Shown: positions 1-7,460 of the stretch, piece after piece
How positions within the stretch are numbered: the stretch's first letter is position 1
How the letters are laid out: each line of letters begins with the position of its first letter
From: an uncultured Treponema sp.
GTDB taxonomy: Bacteria > Spirochaetota > Spirochaetia > Treponematales > Treponemataceae
Assembly: GCA_937901865.1 (NCBI GenBank)
Contig: CALDID010000160.1
Location: 1-17,961 of the forward strand
Length of the DNA: 17,961 nucleotides
Direction of reading: 5' to 3'
Made by a program: the position numbers and the translations under genes
The notes under the pieces: generated by a model
Told to the model about the DNA's origin: nothing
The model's database searches: none
What the model saw: only the letters and a program-made list of their open reading frames with translations

Positions 1-67
1 CCCATTTAATATTATTTATTAATAAAATATTAATATAATTAAATTATAATATAAACATAAATAAAAT
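1..67. other. Extremely AT-rich flank, no gene seen
   Basis: Almost pure A/T sequence downstream of the stop codon of the minus-strand ORF that follows. I see no coding potential or clear hairpin. It belongs compositionally to the AT-rich block that runs to about position 850. Confidence 0.6.
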
Positions 68-826
68 TTATTTTTTTATAACTTCAAAATTCAATTTTGG
101 CACACCTTTAATAATACTTCTTGATTTTATTGAATTATCAACTGTAATAGGTAAAAATTCATATTTTTCATGCTCTTTATTCATTTCAACATCGACTGAT
201 TTCGTATTAGCCGAATCTTTTCCTTTTTTATCAGCTGCTTGTTTTTCTTCCATTTCAACTTCGTTGTTCCATTTATCAATCAAGCCGTCAACATCAATTC
301 CATTTTCTTGAATTATTTTCACAAGCATTATTAATTGCTCTTGATTTTCTTTTAACGAGCCATATTTTTTTTTCAAGTTGGTATTTTCTTGACTAACTTC
401 GTTAAATTTTTCGTCTAATTTTTTATTCCTTTCGATTAATTTTTCAATGTTTGACTTTTGTTCTTTTATTTTATTATTCAACTCTTCTTTTTCTTTTTTG
501 TATTTGTTATAATCTTTCTCTAAATTTTTTTTATCTATGACACTATTATTCGCGAAATTTTTTTCGGAAACGTTTAAAGTATTTATTATATAATTATTTG
601 TATTTATTGACTTATATGGTTTATTTATCATTACTATATCATATTTTTCTTTTATTGAATTCGGTCTTAAATATTTATATGCTAAAAATTGACTCGGTGC
701 TTTTATTAAAGATTCTCTTGATAAAGTTATCGAATTTATTTTTTGGTTGTTTGATTTATTTTTATGTAAAGATATTTTATCGCCCATTTTTATACTTTTG
801 ACTGAATTCAAAGGCTTTTTATTCAT
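68..826 (-). CDS. AT-rich coiled-coil protein of unknown function
   Basis: I do not recognise this 252-residue protein. It is rich in Lys, Asn, Glu and Ile. The N-terminal third (1-97) is Asn/Lys-rich with short low-complexity patches. Residues about 98-175 are heptad-like and Lys/Glu-rich, consistent with a coiled coil. The segment GIDVDGLIDKWNNEVE follows at 176-191, then a Lys/Glu/Asp linker. There is no signal peptide or membrane segment. G+C is about 20-35% in sampled lines, against about 45-58% in the neighbours, so the gene looks foreign. The reverse-strand sequence before the ATG has no Shine-Dalgarno, unlike most genes here; a TATAAT lies on the minus strand at 842-847. It is divergent from the sugar-binding protein gene. 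It could be a transferred gene, a phage or plasmid cargo gene, or part of a different genome joined in assembly. The open frame is long for such AT-rich DNA, which supports it being real coding sequence. Confidence 0.5.
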   Translation of the reverse strand: MNKKPLNSVKSIKMGDKISLHKNKSNNQKINSITLSRESLIKAPSQFLAYKYLRPNSIKEKYDIVMINKPYKSINTNNYIINTLNVSEKNFANNSVIDKKNLEKDYNKYKKEKEELNNKIKEQKSNIEKLIERNKKLDEKFNEVSQENTNLKKKYGSLKENQEQLIMLVKIIQENGIDVDGLIDKWNNEVEMEEKQAADKKGKDSANTKSVDVEMNKEHEKYEFLPITVDNSIKSRSIIKGVPKLNFEVIKK

Positions 827-868
827 TGCGAAAAAGGTTTGATTATAAATAAAGCCGTCACTCGTTTT

Positions 869-2155
869 ATGAAGAAGATTTTTTATTCAATCGCCTCGGT
901 TTTGGCTTTGGCAAGCGTGTTCGCTCTCACTTCTTGCGGAAACAAGCAGACTGCGCAGAAAGCGGATGAGAATGTTACGCTAAAATGGGCTTTGTGGGAT
1001 TGGGATTCAACGGCATACTACAAACCGCTCATCGAAGAGTACACGAAGACGCACCCGAATGTCAAAATCGAGCCGCTTGACCTCGGTTCTCAGGATTATC
1101 AGACGATGTTGTCTATTCAGCTCACGGGCGGCGATGATTCTATCGACGTGGTAACCGTGAAAGACATTCCTGGCTACAATACTCTGCAAAAAGCAAAGCA
1201 GCTCGTCAATTTGAACGACTTTATCAAAGAAAAAGGCATCGACACCAGCGTTTACGGCGGCACAACGGAGCAAATCACGGTTGACGGCAATTTGTACGCC
1301 CTCCCGTTCCGCAGCGATTTCTGGGTTGTCTTCTATAATAAGGCACTTTTCGACAAAGCTGGCGTTCCGTACCCGACAAACGATATGACTTTCAGCGAAT
1401 ACGACGCTTTGGCGCGCAAAATGACGAGCGGAAGCGGCGCGGAAAAGGTTTACGGCGCGCATTACCACACATGGCGTTCAGCAGTGCAGCTTTTCGGCGT
1501 TCTTGACGGCAAACACACGATAGTTGACGGAAAATATGACTTTTTGAAGCCGTATTATGAAACAATTTTGGCAGAGCAGAACGACGGCATTGTGCAAAGC
1601 TATGCGCAGCTCAAAACTACGTCAACTCATTACTCAGGTGTCTTCTATAACAACTCGGTTGCGATGATGAACATGGGAAGTTGGTTCATTGGCACGCTGA
1701 TTCAGAAAGTTGCGGCGGGCGAAGCGGAGTGCAAAGATTGGGCGATGGTGAAATATCCGCATCCTGACGGGGTTAAGGCTGGAACGACGCTTGGCACAAT
1801 CACTTCTCTCGGAGTCAGCTCGGCTTCTAAGCATAAAGAGGCGGCATTGGAGTTCGTGCAGTTTGTTACGGGCGCGACGGGGGCGGAAATCATCGCGAAA
1901 ACAGGAACTTTCCCTGCAATCAAGAATGATAGCGTTATCCGCGTGATTTCTTCTATGGAAGGCTTCCCGAAGGACGAAAACAGCGCGCAGGCTTTGTATA
2001 CTGAGAAGACATATTTGGAAATGCCTCTTCACGAGAAGGCAAGTGAAATCGAAGTTATCTTAAATCAGCAGCACGACAACATTATGACAGGCAATATTTC
2101 AATCGATGACGGCTTGGCAGAGATGGAAAAGGGCGTTGCGGCGTATATAAAATAA
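869..2155 (+). CDS. ABC sugar transporter, lipoprotein solute-binding protein (family 1)
   Basis: Captures a sugar or oligosaccharide outside the cytoplasmic membrane and delivers it to the two permeases encoded next. The 428-residue product starts with a typical lipoprotein signal (basic MKK, hydrophobic stretch, lipobox LTSC) with the lipidated Cys at residue 23. The mature protein has the length and flow of family 1 extracellular solute-binding proteins: the VTLKWALWDWDS opening, the YALPFRSDFWVVFYNKALFDKAG segment, and the late Ala-rich helices EAALEFVQFVTG. I chose ATG 869 because it places the signal peptide correctly. An upstream in-frame TTG at 839 would add ten residues before the MKK. 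No Shine-Dalgarno precedes 869, which is odd, and the upstream DNA changes abruptly in composition. The native leader and promoter may be missing. The neighbouring GH88 and heparinase-type genes suggest a uronate-containing oligosaccharide ligand; this is inference. Confidence 0.9.
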   Translation: MKKIFYSIASVLALASVFALTSCGNKQTAQKADENVTLKWALWDWDSTAYYKPLIEEYTKTHPNVKIEPLDLGSQDYQTMLSIQLTGGDDSIDVVTVKDIPGYNTLQKAKQLVNLNDFIKEKGIDTSVYGGTTEQITVDGNLYALPFRSDFWVVFYNKALFDKAGVPYPTNDMTFSEYDALARKMTSGSGAEKVYGAHYHTWRSAVQLFGVLDGKHTIVDGKYDFLKPYYETILAEQNDGIVQSYAQLKTTSTHYSGVFYNNSVAMMNMGSWFIGTLIQKVAAGEAECKDWAMVKYPHPDGVKAGTTLGTITSLGVSSASKHKEAALEFVQFVTGATGAEIIAKTGTFPAIKNDSVIRVISSMEGFPKDENSAQALYTEKTYLEMPLHEKASEIEVILNQQHDNIMTGNISIDDGLAEMEKGVAAYIK

Positions 2156-2165
2156 GGCACAGCCT

Positions 2166-2201
2166 TTTTCACACCCCTCTCCTCGTGAAAAGGGGAGGGG
2201 T
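2166..2201 (+). repeat. Intergenic hairpin with two competing pairings
   Basis: Between the binding-protein stop and the permease Shine-Dalgarno lie two overlapping inverted repeats. TTTTCAC (2166-2172) pairs with GTGAAAA (2185-2191). ACCCCTCTCC (2173-2182) pairs with GGGGAGGGGT (2192-2201) with one mismatch. The right arm of the first lies in the loop of the second, so the two cannot form together. A hairpin here is typical of binding-protein/permease junctions, where it protects the abundant upstream transcript or damps downstream expression. The C/G-rich arms also resemble dispersed intergenic palindromes. Confidence 0.6.
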
Positions 2202-2220
2202 CAATAAAGGAGTACAAAAA

Positions 2221-3105
2221 ATGACGAAAAAACAAAGGGAGTTGCGCAATAATCTTGTTGCATACAGCTTTATTGCGCCGAATTTTATCGGATTTGCGGT
2301 CTTTACCTTAGGTCCGATTATTTTTGCGTTTGTGTTGGCGTTCTTAAAATGGAACGGTTCGGGCGAAATGAGCTTTGTCGCGCTCGATAATTTCAAAAGA
2401 TTGGCTTCGGACGCTGCGTTTAAGGCGGCATTAGTCAATACAATCGTGTATTCTTTGGGAACTGTGCCGCTGACGATGGTGTGCGCGCTGTTTTTGGCGA
2501 TAATTTTGAACAGAGAAATCTTCGCGCGCAACTTTTTCCGCACTGTCAGCTTCTTTCCTTATGTCGCGAGCCTTGTGGCTGTGGCTGTGGTGTGGAATAT
2601 GCTCTTTAATCCCGCAAAAGGACCAGTAAATATGCTCTTATCGGCTCTCGGCGTGAGCGAAAAGCATTTGCCAGGCTGGGCAGCGGACAAACATTGGGCG
2701 ATGTTGACCGTTATTCTGTTCAGCGTGTGGAAAAATATGGGATATTACATGGTTATTTACCTCGCAGGCTTGCAGGGGATAAATCCTGAGCTGTATGAGG
2801 CGGCAAATCTCGACGGCGCGTCCACTTCTCAGCAATTTTGGAACGTAACGCTGCCGCAGCTTTCGTCTACGACGTTTTTCGTAACGATTATGCTCACAAT
2901 CGACTGTTTTAAGGTATATGACCAGATTTATATGATAACGCAGGGCGGTCCTGGCACTTCAACGCTCGTTCTTGTCTATCACATCTACAATTCTGCGTTT
3001 ATTTCGTGGGATTTGGGCTATGCAAGCGCGGTTTCTATGGTGCTTTTTGCGCTTGTGCTGGCGGTTACGCTGTTTCAGTTCAAAATCGACAAGAAAAATC
3101 ATTAA
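2221..3105 (+). CDS. ABC sugar transporter permease, MalF/UgpA type
   Basis: First inner-membrane subunit of the sugar importer, 294 residues, the usual size for this class. It shows about six hydrophobic segments, starting near residues 13-42. The cytoplasmic EAA loop that contacts the ATPase is at 193-212 (EAANLDGASTSQQFWNVTLP, with Glu193, Ala194-195 and Gly199). ATG 2221 is preceded by AAAGGAG at 2207-2213 with eight bases of spacing. The longer open frame from 2185 runs back through the intergenic hairpin and is unlikely. It follows the binding-protein gene with a 65-base gap and is followed after 14 bases by the partner permease, so all three should be one transcript. Substrate specificity cannot be read from the sequence. 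Confidence 0.92.
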   Translation: MTKKQRELRNNLVAYSFIAPNFIGFAVFTLGPIIFAFVLAFLKWNGSGEMSFVALDNFKRLASDAAFKAALVNTIVYSLGTVPLTMVCALFLAIILNREIFARNFFRTVSFFPYVASLVAVAVVWNMLFNPAKGPVNMLLSALGVSEKHLPGWAADKHWAMLTVILFSVWKNMGYYMVIYLAGLQGINPELYEAANLDGASTSQQFWNVTLPQLSSTTFFVTIMLTIDCFKVYDQIYMITQGGPGTSTLVLVYHIYNSAFISWDLGYASAVSMVLFALVLAVTLFQFKIDKKNH

Positions 3106-3119
3106 AAAAGGGGTTTTCT

Positions 3120-3947
3120 ATGCTTGTGAAATCAAAAAATGTGAACTCGGTGATTATGGTGCTTCTTGTTTGCATCGCCGCGATAATGCTTTTGCCGTTT
3201 TTGTGGATGTTGAGCGCGTCTTTGAAGCTGGATAAAGACGTTTTCACCTTTCCGATACAGTGGATTCCGAAAAATCCGCGCTGGGCGAACTATTGCGACA
3301 TCTGGACAAAGATTCCGCTGGGAAAATTCGTGCTGAACACGACGAAATTGACGATAATTATCACGTTTTTGCAGCTGTTAACGTCGAGTTTTGCCGCATA
3401 CGCGTTTTCTAAGCTGCATTTCAAAGGCAAAAATGTGCTGTTTTTGGGCTATATCGCAACAATCGCAATGCCGTGGCAAGTGTATATGGTGCCGCAGTTC
3501 ATTTTGATGCGCGGTTTTCACTTAAACAACACGCATTTGTCAATGATTTGTCTGCAAGCGTTCAGCGCATTCGGCGTTTTCTTGATGAAGCAGTTTTACG
3601 AGGGCATTCCCGACGAACTTTGCGAAGCCGCGCGCATTGACGGAATGAACGAATACAAAATTTGGTGGAGTTTGATGCTGCCGCTGTCGAAACCTGCGCT
3701 TTCTACGCTGACAATCTTCACATTCGTGCGCACATGGAACGATTTTTTAGGTCCGATGATTTACTTGACGCGAACAGAACTGAAAACGATACAAATCGGG
3801 CTGAGAATGTTCATCTCGCAATACTCTTCTGAGTACGGCTTGATAATGGCGGCGAGTGTCGTAACGCTTATTCCTGTTTTAATCGTGTTTTTGAGCCTGC
3901 AACGCTTCTTTGTGCAAGGAATTGCCAGCGCAGGAATGAAAGGCTGA
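3120..3947 (+). CDS. ABC sugar transporter permease, MalG/UgpE type
   Basis: Second permease subunit, 275 residues, with about six membrane segments. The EAA loop is at 169-188 (EAARIDGMNEYKIWWSLMLP, with Gly175). The C-terminus, FVQGIASAGMKG, is the ending typical of this family. I set the start at ATG 3120, preceded by AAGGGG (3108-3113) and six bases. The longer frame from 3006 would overlap the previous permease by 100 bases and add a non-family N-terminus. No ATP-binding subunit follows; the next gene is a glycoside hydrolase. The importer is presumably energised by a shared MsmK/UgpC-type ATPase encoded elsewhere, as is common for this transporter class. Confidence 0.92.
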   Translation: MLVKSKNVNSVIMVLLVCIAAIMLLPFLWMLSASLKLDKDVFTFPIQWIPKNPRWANYCDIWTKIPLGKFVLNTTKLTIIITFLQLLTSSFAAYAFSKLHFKGKNVLFLGYIATIAMPWQVYMVPQFILMRGFHLNNTHLSMICLQAFSAFGVFLMKQFYEGIPDELCEAARIDGMNEYKIWWSLMLPLSKPALSTLTIFTFVRTWNDFLGPMIYLTRTELKTIQIGLRMFISQYSSEYGLIMAASVVTLIPVLIVFLSLQRFFVQGIASAGMKG

Positions 3948-3976
3948 CACAGTCGGCTTTGTAAAAGGTAACTTAT

Positions 3977-5158
3977 ATGGAAGATTTTGATAATTTGGTC
4001 GAAAATGCGTTTGGTTTTGCGCAAAAAATGGTGAAAAAGAACATTCCTGAGTACACAACGATGTGCCAGAATCATTCTTCGGTCAACGGCTTCTATCCGC
4101 AATGCAAAAATGAACAATGGACGTGCGGTTTTTGGGTCGGCGAGCTGTGGCTTTGCTACGAGAGGACGCACGATGAGGCGTTTCGGCGGGCGGCGGAAGT
4201 GTTGGTGAAGAGCTTTGAGGAGCGAATAGAGAAAAAAATCGCGGTTGACCATCACGATATGGGATTTTTGTATTCGCCGAGCTGTGTCGCCGCATTTAAG
4301 CTGACGAAAGACGAGAGAGCGAAAAAAGCCGCGATTCTTGCCGCCGAACAGCTCTTAACTCGCTGGCAACCTGTCGGAAAGTTCTTGCAGGCGTGGGGAA
4401 AAATGGACGCGGACGACAATTATCGCTATATCATCGACTGCCTTTTGAACACGCCGCTTTTGTATTGGGCGACGAGGGAAACAGGGGACGCAAAGTTTGC
4501 CGACATCGCGCGCGCACACACGGCGACTTGCTTGGCTCACTCAATTCGCGCCGACGGTTCGACGTATCACACCTTTTTTATGGACAGAAAGACGGGCAAA
4601 GCTCTCCGTGGCGAAACGTGTCAGGGCTATTCTGCGCAGTCGTTTTGGGCGCGGGGGCAGGCGTGGGCTGTGTACGGCACGGCTTTGGCGTATCGCTACG
4701 ACGGCAAGGCGGAATATTACGACGCATTCAAGCGCACGCTCGATTTTTACCTTTCAAAGCTCCCGTCAGACAAAGTTCCGTATTGGGATATGATTTTCAC
4801 CGACGAAAACGCCTCGCACGACGGCATTACCGAGCCTCGTGATTCATCAAGTGCCGCCATCGTGTCGTGCGCGCTTCTTGATATGGCTTCACAGCTGGAA
4901 CATCGCGGCGAGCGGGCGGAGGAGAGCGCGAAATATCGCAGCATTGCCGCCGAGATGATGAAAAGCCTCATCGAGCGATATGCCGTGAAGGATTTTTCGG
5001 TCGCGAACGGGCTTGTGTTGCACGGAACGTACAGCAAGAAATCTCCTTTCAACACATGCACGCCTGAGGGGGTCGATGAGTGCACGAGTTGGGGCGATTA
5101 TTTCTATCTTGAGGCTCTCACGCGCTTAACTCGCGATGATTGGGAGCTCTATTGGTGA
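3977..5158 (+). CDS. Unsaturated glucuronyl hydrolase, GH88 family
   Basis: Hydrolyses the unsaturated uronic acid from the non-reducing end of oligosaccharides released by polysaccharide lyases, using the vinyl-ether hydration mechanism known for GH88. The 393-residue product has the expected single alpha/alpha-barrel length. The HHDMGF motif puts Asp94 where the family has its first catalytic Asp (Asp88 in the Bacillus enzyme). YIIDCLLN puts Asp154 at the second (Asp149). The hallmark QGYSAQSFWARGQAW spans 216-230, and a VPYWDMIF...EPRDSS segment matches the barrel end. There is no signal peptide, so it acts in the cytoplasm on imported oligosaccharides. It starts 29 bases after the permease stop, with a weak AAAAGGT upstream. 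The related GH105 family acts on rhamnogalacturonan; the HDxGF motif and the lyase neighbours favour GH88. The glycosaminoglycan substrate is inferred. Confidence 0.88.
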   Translation: MEDFDNLVENAFGFAQKMVKKNIPEYTTMCQNHSSVNGFYPQCKNEQWTCGFWVGELWLCYERTHDEAFRRAAEVLVKSFEERIEKKIAVDHHDMGFLYSPSCVAAFKLTKDERAKKAAILAAEQLLTRWQPVGKFLQAWGKMDADDNYRYIIDCLLNTPLLYWATRETGDAKFADIARAHTATCLAHSIRADGSTYHTFFMDRKTGKALRGETCQGYSAQSFWARGQAWAVYGTALAYRYDGKAEYYDAFKRTLDFYLSKLPSDKVPYWDMIFTDENASHDGITEPRDSSSAAIVSCALLDMASQLEHRGERAEESAKYRSIAAEMMKSLIERYAVKDFSVANGLVLHGTYSKKSPFNTCTPEGVDECTSWGDYFYLEALTRLTRDDWELYW

Positions 5159-5195
5159 ACCACAGGTTCTTTTTAAAAGAATAATTCCTTTATTT

Positions 5196-5233
5196 CTCCC
5201 TCGCCTGCTAGGAGAGTGGGCTAGGGGGTGAGG
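5196..5233 (+). repeat. Intergenic G/C-rich palindromic repeat
   Basis: A C-rich left half (CTCCCTCGCCTGCTAGG) and a G-rich right half (GGGCTAGGGGGTGAGG) sit between the GH88 stop and the next Shine-Dalgarno. CCTCGCC (5199-5205) can pair with GGTGAGG at the right end, with one G-T pair. It looks like the dispersed REP-type elements seen between genes in many bacteria; I recognise the style, not a named family. It may stabilise or attenuate the operon transcript. The rest of the 97-base gap holds only the short A/T dyad TTCTTTT-T-AAAAGAA at 5167-5181. Confidence 0.55.
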
Positions 5234-5255
5234 TTAATAGTAAAGGAGGAAAAAA

Positions 5256-7337
5256 ATGAGTTTAGTCGAGGAATTTTACGAACATAATAGAAGAAACTTT
5301 TTCAAAAATCGCGAAGCCGTCGCAGAATATGTAAAAGACAACTGCAAAGAAGACGTTGCACATATTTTGCGCGTCGCCGATGAGGTCGCCGATAAGACAT
5401 TTGTCTTTGATTTGCGCTGGGATATGGAGCAGACTGCCGTTCCCGTGCATTTTGCTGACAAAATCGAGTGGAACAAAATGCCGAAAGACGACCCCGAATG
5501 GATTTTTCAGTTCAACAGAATGAGATTTTGGATTTGCTTGGGGCAAGCGTATGCGATTACGAAGGATGAAAAATATGCGCGCGCATTTGCCGAGCAGCTT
5601 TTGGACTGGATAAAAAATGTGCCGCATATTACCGAAAACGAAAAGTGCTGGCGAACGATAGAAGTCGGCATTCGTATGTGCAACTGGCTCAAAGCGATGT
5701 TGTATTTCGAGGGAAGCGCGGCGATAAGCGAAGACGTGATGAAGTGCTTTGTTGCGAGCGTTACGGAACACGCCGAGTTCATTATGTCGGTCTGGAACAG
5801 CTACAATCTGATGAGCAACTGGGGCGTTATGGCGAATCACGGGCTGTTTATGGCTGGCGTGATGTTGCCTCCGTCTGCTCGCACTGCCGAATATCGAAAA
5901 ACCGCGCTTTCTCGGCTTTCGAGCGAGCTGAAAATACAGATTTATTCCGACGGCGCGCAGTGGGAACAAAGCCCGATGTATCACAACGAAGTTTTGCGCG
6001 ATTTTCTCGATGTTGCATTGCTCGCGCACAGAAACGGCATTGCGATTGACTTTTACCCGACGATACAAAAGATGATTGACGCGGCGATTGCGTACCAAAA
6101 ACCGAGCGGCAACGAGCTTTGCTTCGGCGATAGCGACGACATCGACAGCCGCGACACGCTGACCTCTGCCGCAGTTGTCGCCGAATACTACTCTGGCGAG
6201 CTTTCTCGCTATAAAGCGACAGGATATGCGAAAATGGACTTTGAGAGCGCGTGGGACACTGGCGAAATGGTCAAATATAACGAAACGAGTGCTCGCGAGG
6301 ATTTCGCCGCCGCCTCACTTTGCGCAAGCGGAAACTATTTTATCACGTCGCCGCTCAAAAATTTCGCCGATTCACAGCGCACTTATTTGCATTTTCATTG
6401 CGGCACGCTCGGCGCAGGGCACGGGCATTCCGACCAACTGCACATTTCGCTTTTTGCGAACGGCGAGGACGTGCTTCTTGACTCAGGTCGCTTCACTTAC
6501 GTCTTTCAAAACGGCGAACGCGAGGAATTTAAGGACTCGACGGCGCATAACACTTGCATTGTTGACGGAAAAAACTTTTATACATGCGAAGACAGCTGGC
6601 TTTGTTCGCGCCTGTCGAAAAACGTCAATCGCGTCTATGTGCAAAACCGCTACATCGAGGGCGGACATCTCGGCTATATCGACATTTCGGGAGGCGGTGT
6701 GTTCGTCAATCGCCGTGTGCTCGCATTGGACGACGAAAAAACGCTGTTTCTTGTCTGCGACGAGTTTTACACGGGCGGCGCGCACGAGTATTCGCAGTTT
6801 TGGCATTTCAACAACACGGGAACGCTCTCTCAAACTGCGGCGCACACGTTCCGCTACACGAGCGAAAAGAATGACGCAGAAGTGCTGTTGATAAATGGCG
6901 CGGACGTGGCGGATTTGTCGCATAAAATCACAGATACGCGCTTTTCTTTGCACTACAATCGCGCAGAAAGCAACAAGACGCTTTCGACGGAGTGGAAATC
7001 TGACGCATTTACGTCGCTGTATACCGTGATTTCGCTGAACAAGGCGGGATTTTTCGAGAAAGCGAGCGCGAAAACGGTTGACGTGTATTCTAATTTCAAA
7101 CACATCGCGTTTTCTCCGAAGATGATTGAAGCGATTGAAGTGGAGCGCGGCGGAAAGAAATATACGGCTGTCATCGCGCACACGGAATACGCCAGCCCGA
7201 CGGACACGTTTTGCGTTGGCGGCGAAGGCTTGCACAGCGACCCGACGGATTTCCAAACGAGCAAAGGCGGCTTGACGGGATTCGGCGAAGTTGTCCTTTT
7301 CGACCCCACCAACACCCCCCACCGCATCAAAGAGTAA
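5256..7337 (+). CDS. Heparinase II/III family lyase, PL12-like, cytoplasmic
   Basis: A 693-residue polysaccharide lyase of the heparinase II/III superfamily. It should cleave uronate-containing oligosaccharides by beta-elimination, giving the unsaturated ends that the GH88 enzyme removes. The N-terminal two thirds is the helical toroid domain. It carries NWGVMANHGLF (Asn194, His195) and SPMYHN (Tyr242), matching by position and context the catalytic Asn and Tyr of PL12-type lyases. The C-terminal beta-sandwich domain begins near 375 with GAGHGHSDQLHISLFANG (His389, His391, Asp393) and LLDSGRFTY. ATG 5256 has an excellent AAAGGAGG six bases upstream. No signal peptide is present, so unlike the periplasmic heparinase III of Bacteroides this enzyme should be cytoplasmic. 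The exact PL family and substrate (heparan, hyaluronan, chondroitin, other) are not resolvable by eye. Confidence 0.85.
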   Translation: MSLVEEFYEHNRRNFFKNREAVAEYVKDNCKEDVAHILRVADEVADKTFVFDLRWDMEQTAVPVHFADKIEWNKMPKDDPEWIFQFNRMRFWICLGQAYAITKDEKYARAFAEQLLDWIKNVPHITENEKCWRTIEVGIRMCNWLKAMLYFEGSAAISEDVMKCFVASVTEHAEFIMSVWNSYNLMSNWGVMANHGLFMAGVMLPPSARTAEYRKTALSRLSSELKIQIYSDGAQWEQSPMYHNEVLRDFLDVALLAHRNGIAIDFYPTIQKMIDAAIAYQKPSGNELCFGDSDDIDSRDTLTSAAVVAEYYSGELSRYKATGYAKMDFESAWDTGEMVKYNETSAREDFAAASLCASGNYFITSPLKNFADSQRTYLHFHCGTLGAGHGHSDQLHISLFANGEDVLLDSGRFTYVFQNGEREEFKDSTAHNTCIVDGKNFYTCEDSWLCSRLSKNVNRVYVQNRYIEGGHLGYIDISGGGVFVNRRVLALDDEKTLFLVCDEFYTGGAHEYSQFWHFNNTGTLSQTAAHTFRYTSEKNDAEVLLINGADVADLSHKITDTRFSLHYNRAESNKTLSTEWKSDAFTSLYTVISLNKAGFFEKASAKTVDVYSNFKHIAFSPKMIEAIEVERGGKKYTAVIAHTEYASPTDTFCVGGEGLHSDPTDFQTSKGGLTGFGEVVLFDPTNTPHRIKE

Positions 7338-7346
7338 AGAGCAAAA

Positions 7347-7380
7347 GGGTGAAATTTCTGCTTTAGAATTATTTTCGCCC
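7347..7380 (+). other. Stem-loop after the lyase gene
   Basis: GGGTGAAA (7347-7354) can pair with TTTTCGCCC (7372-7380), with a G-T pair, and the interior TTCT/AGAA can extend the stem. No T-run follows on the plus strand, so it is more likely an mRNA 3'-end or processing structure than an intrinsic terminator. The following stretch, 7381-7460, shows nothing I can name. Confidence 0.3.
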
Positions 7381-7460
7381 ACAGTTCACAAGTAATATTT
7401 ATAGAGTATGCAGAAAGAGCTTGTTCGCATTTCACCGCGGCAGGTTCTTTTTTTGCGCAC

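Noticed and set aside
839..868. TTG start for the sugar-binding protein, ten residues upstream
   Set aside because: The purine run AAAAAGG is only one base from the TTG, and the extra residues would precede the normal MKK start of a lipoprotein signal.
3006..3119. Upstream extension of the second permease
   Set aside because: It overlaps the first permease gene by 100 bases and encodes a non-family N-terminus; ATG 3120 has its own ribosome-binding site.
3977..5158. GH105 rhamnogalacturonyl hydrolase
   Set aside because: The HHDMGF and IIDCLLN motifs and the heparinase-type neighbours fit GH88 better; not fully excluded without a profile search.
5167..5181. Operator dyad TTCTTTT-T-AAAAGAA
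   Set aside because: Simple A/T composition makes this dyad easy to get by chance, and it is not repeated elsewhere in the window.
5262..6098. Long minus-strand open frame inside the first lyase gene
   Set aside because: Arg/His/Val-rich composition typical of an antisense shadow; the plus-strand gene has clear catalytic motifs. The same applies to the minus frame at 6483-7382 and the ones opposite the second lyase.
7347..7380. Intrinsic terminator after the first lyase
   Set aside because: No T-run follows the stem on the plus strand, so it is reported only as a stem-loop.
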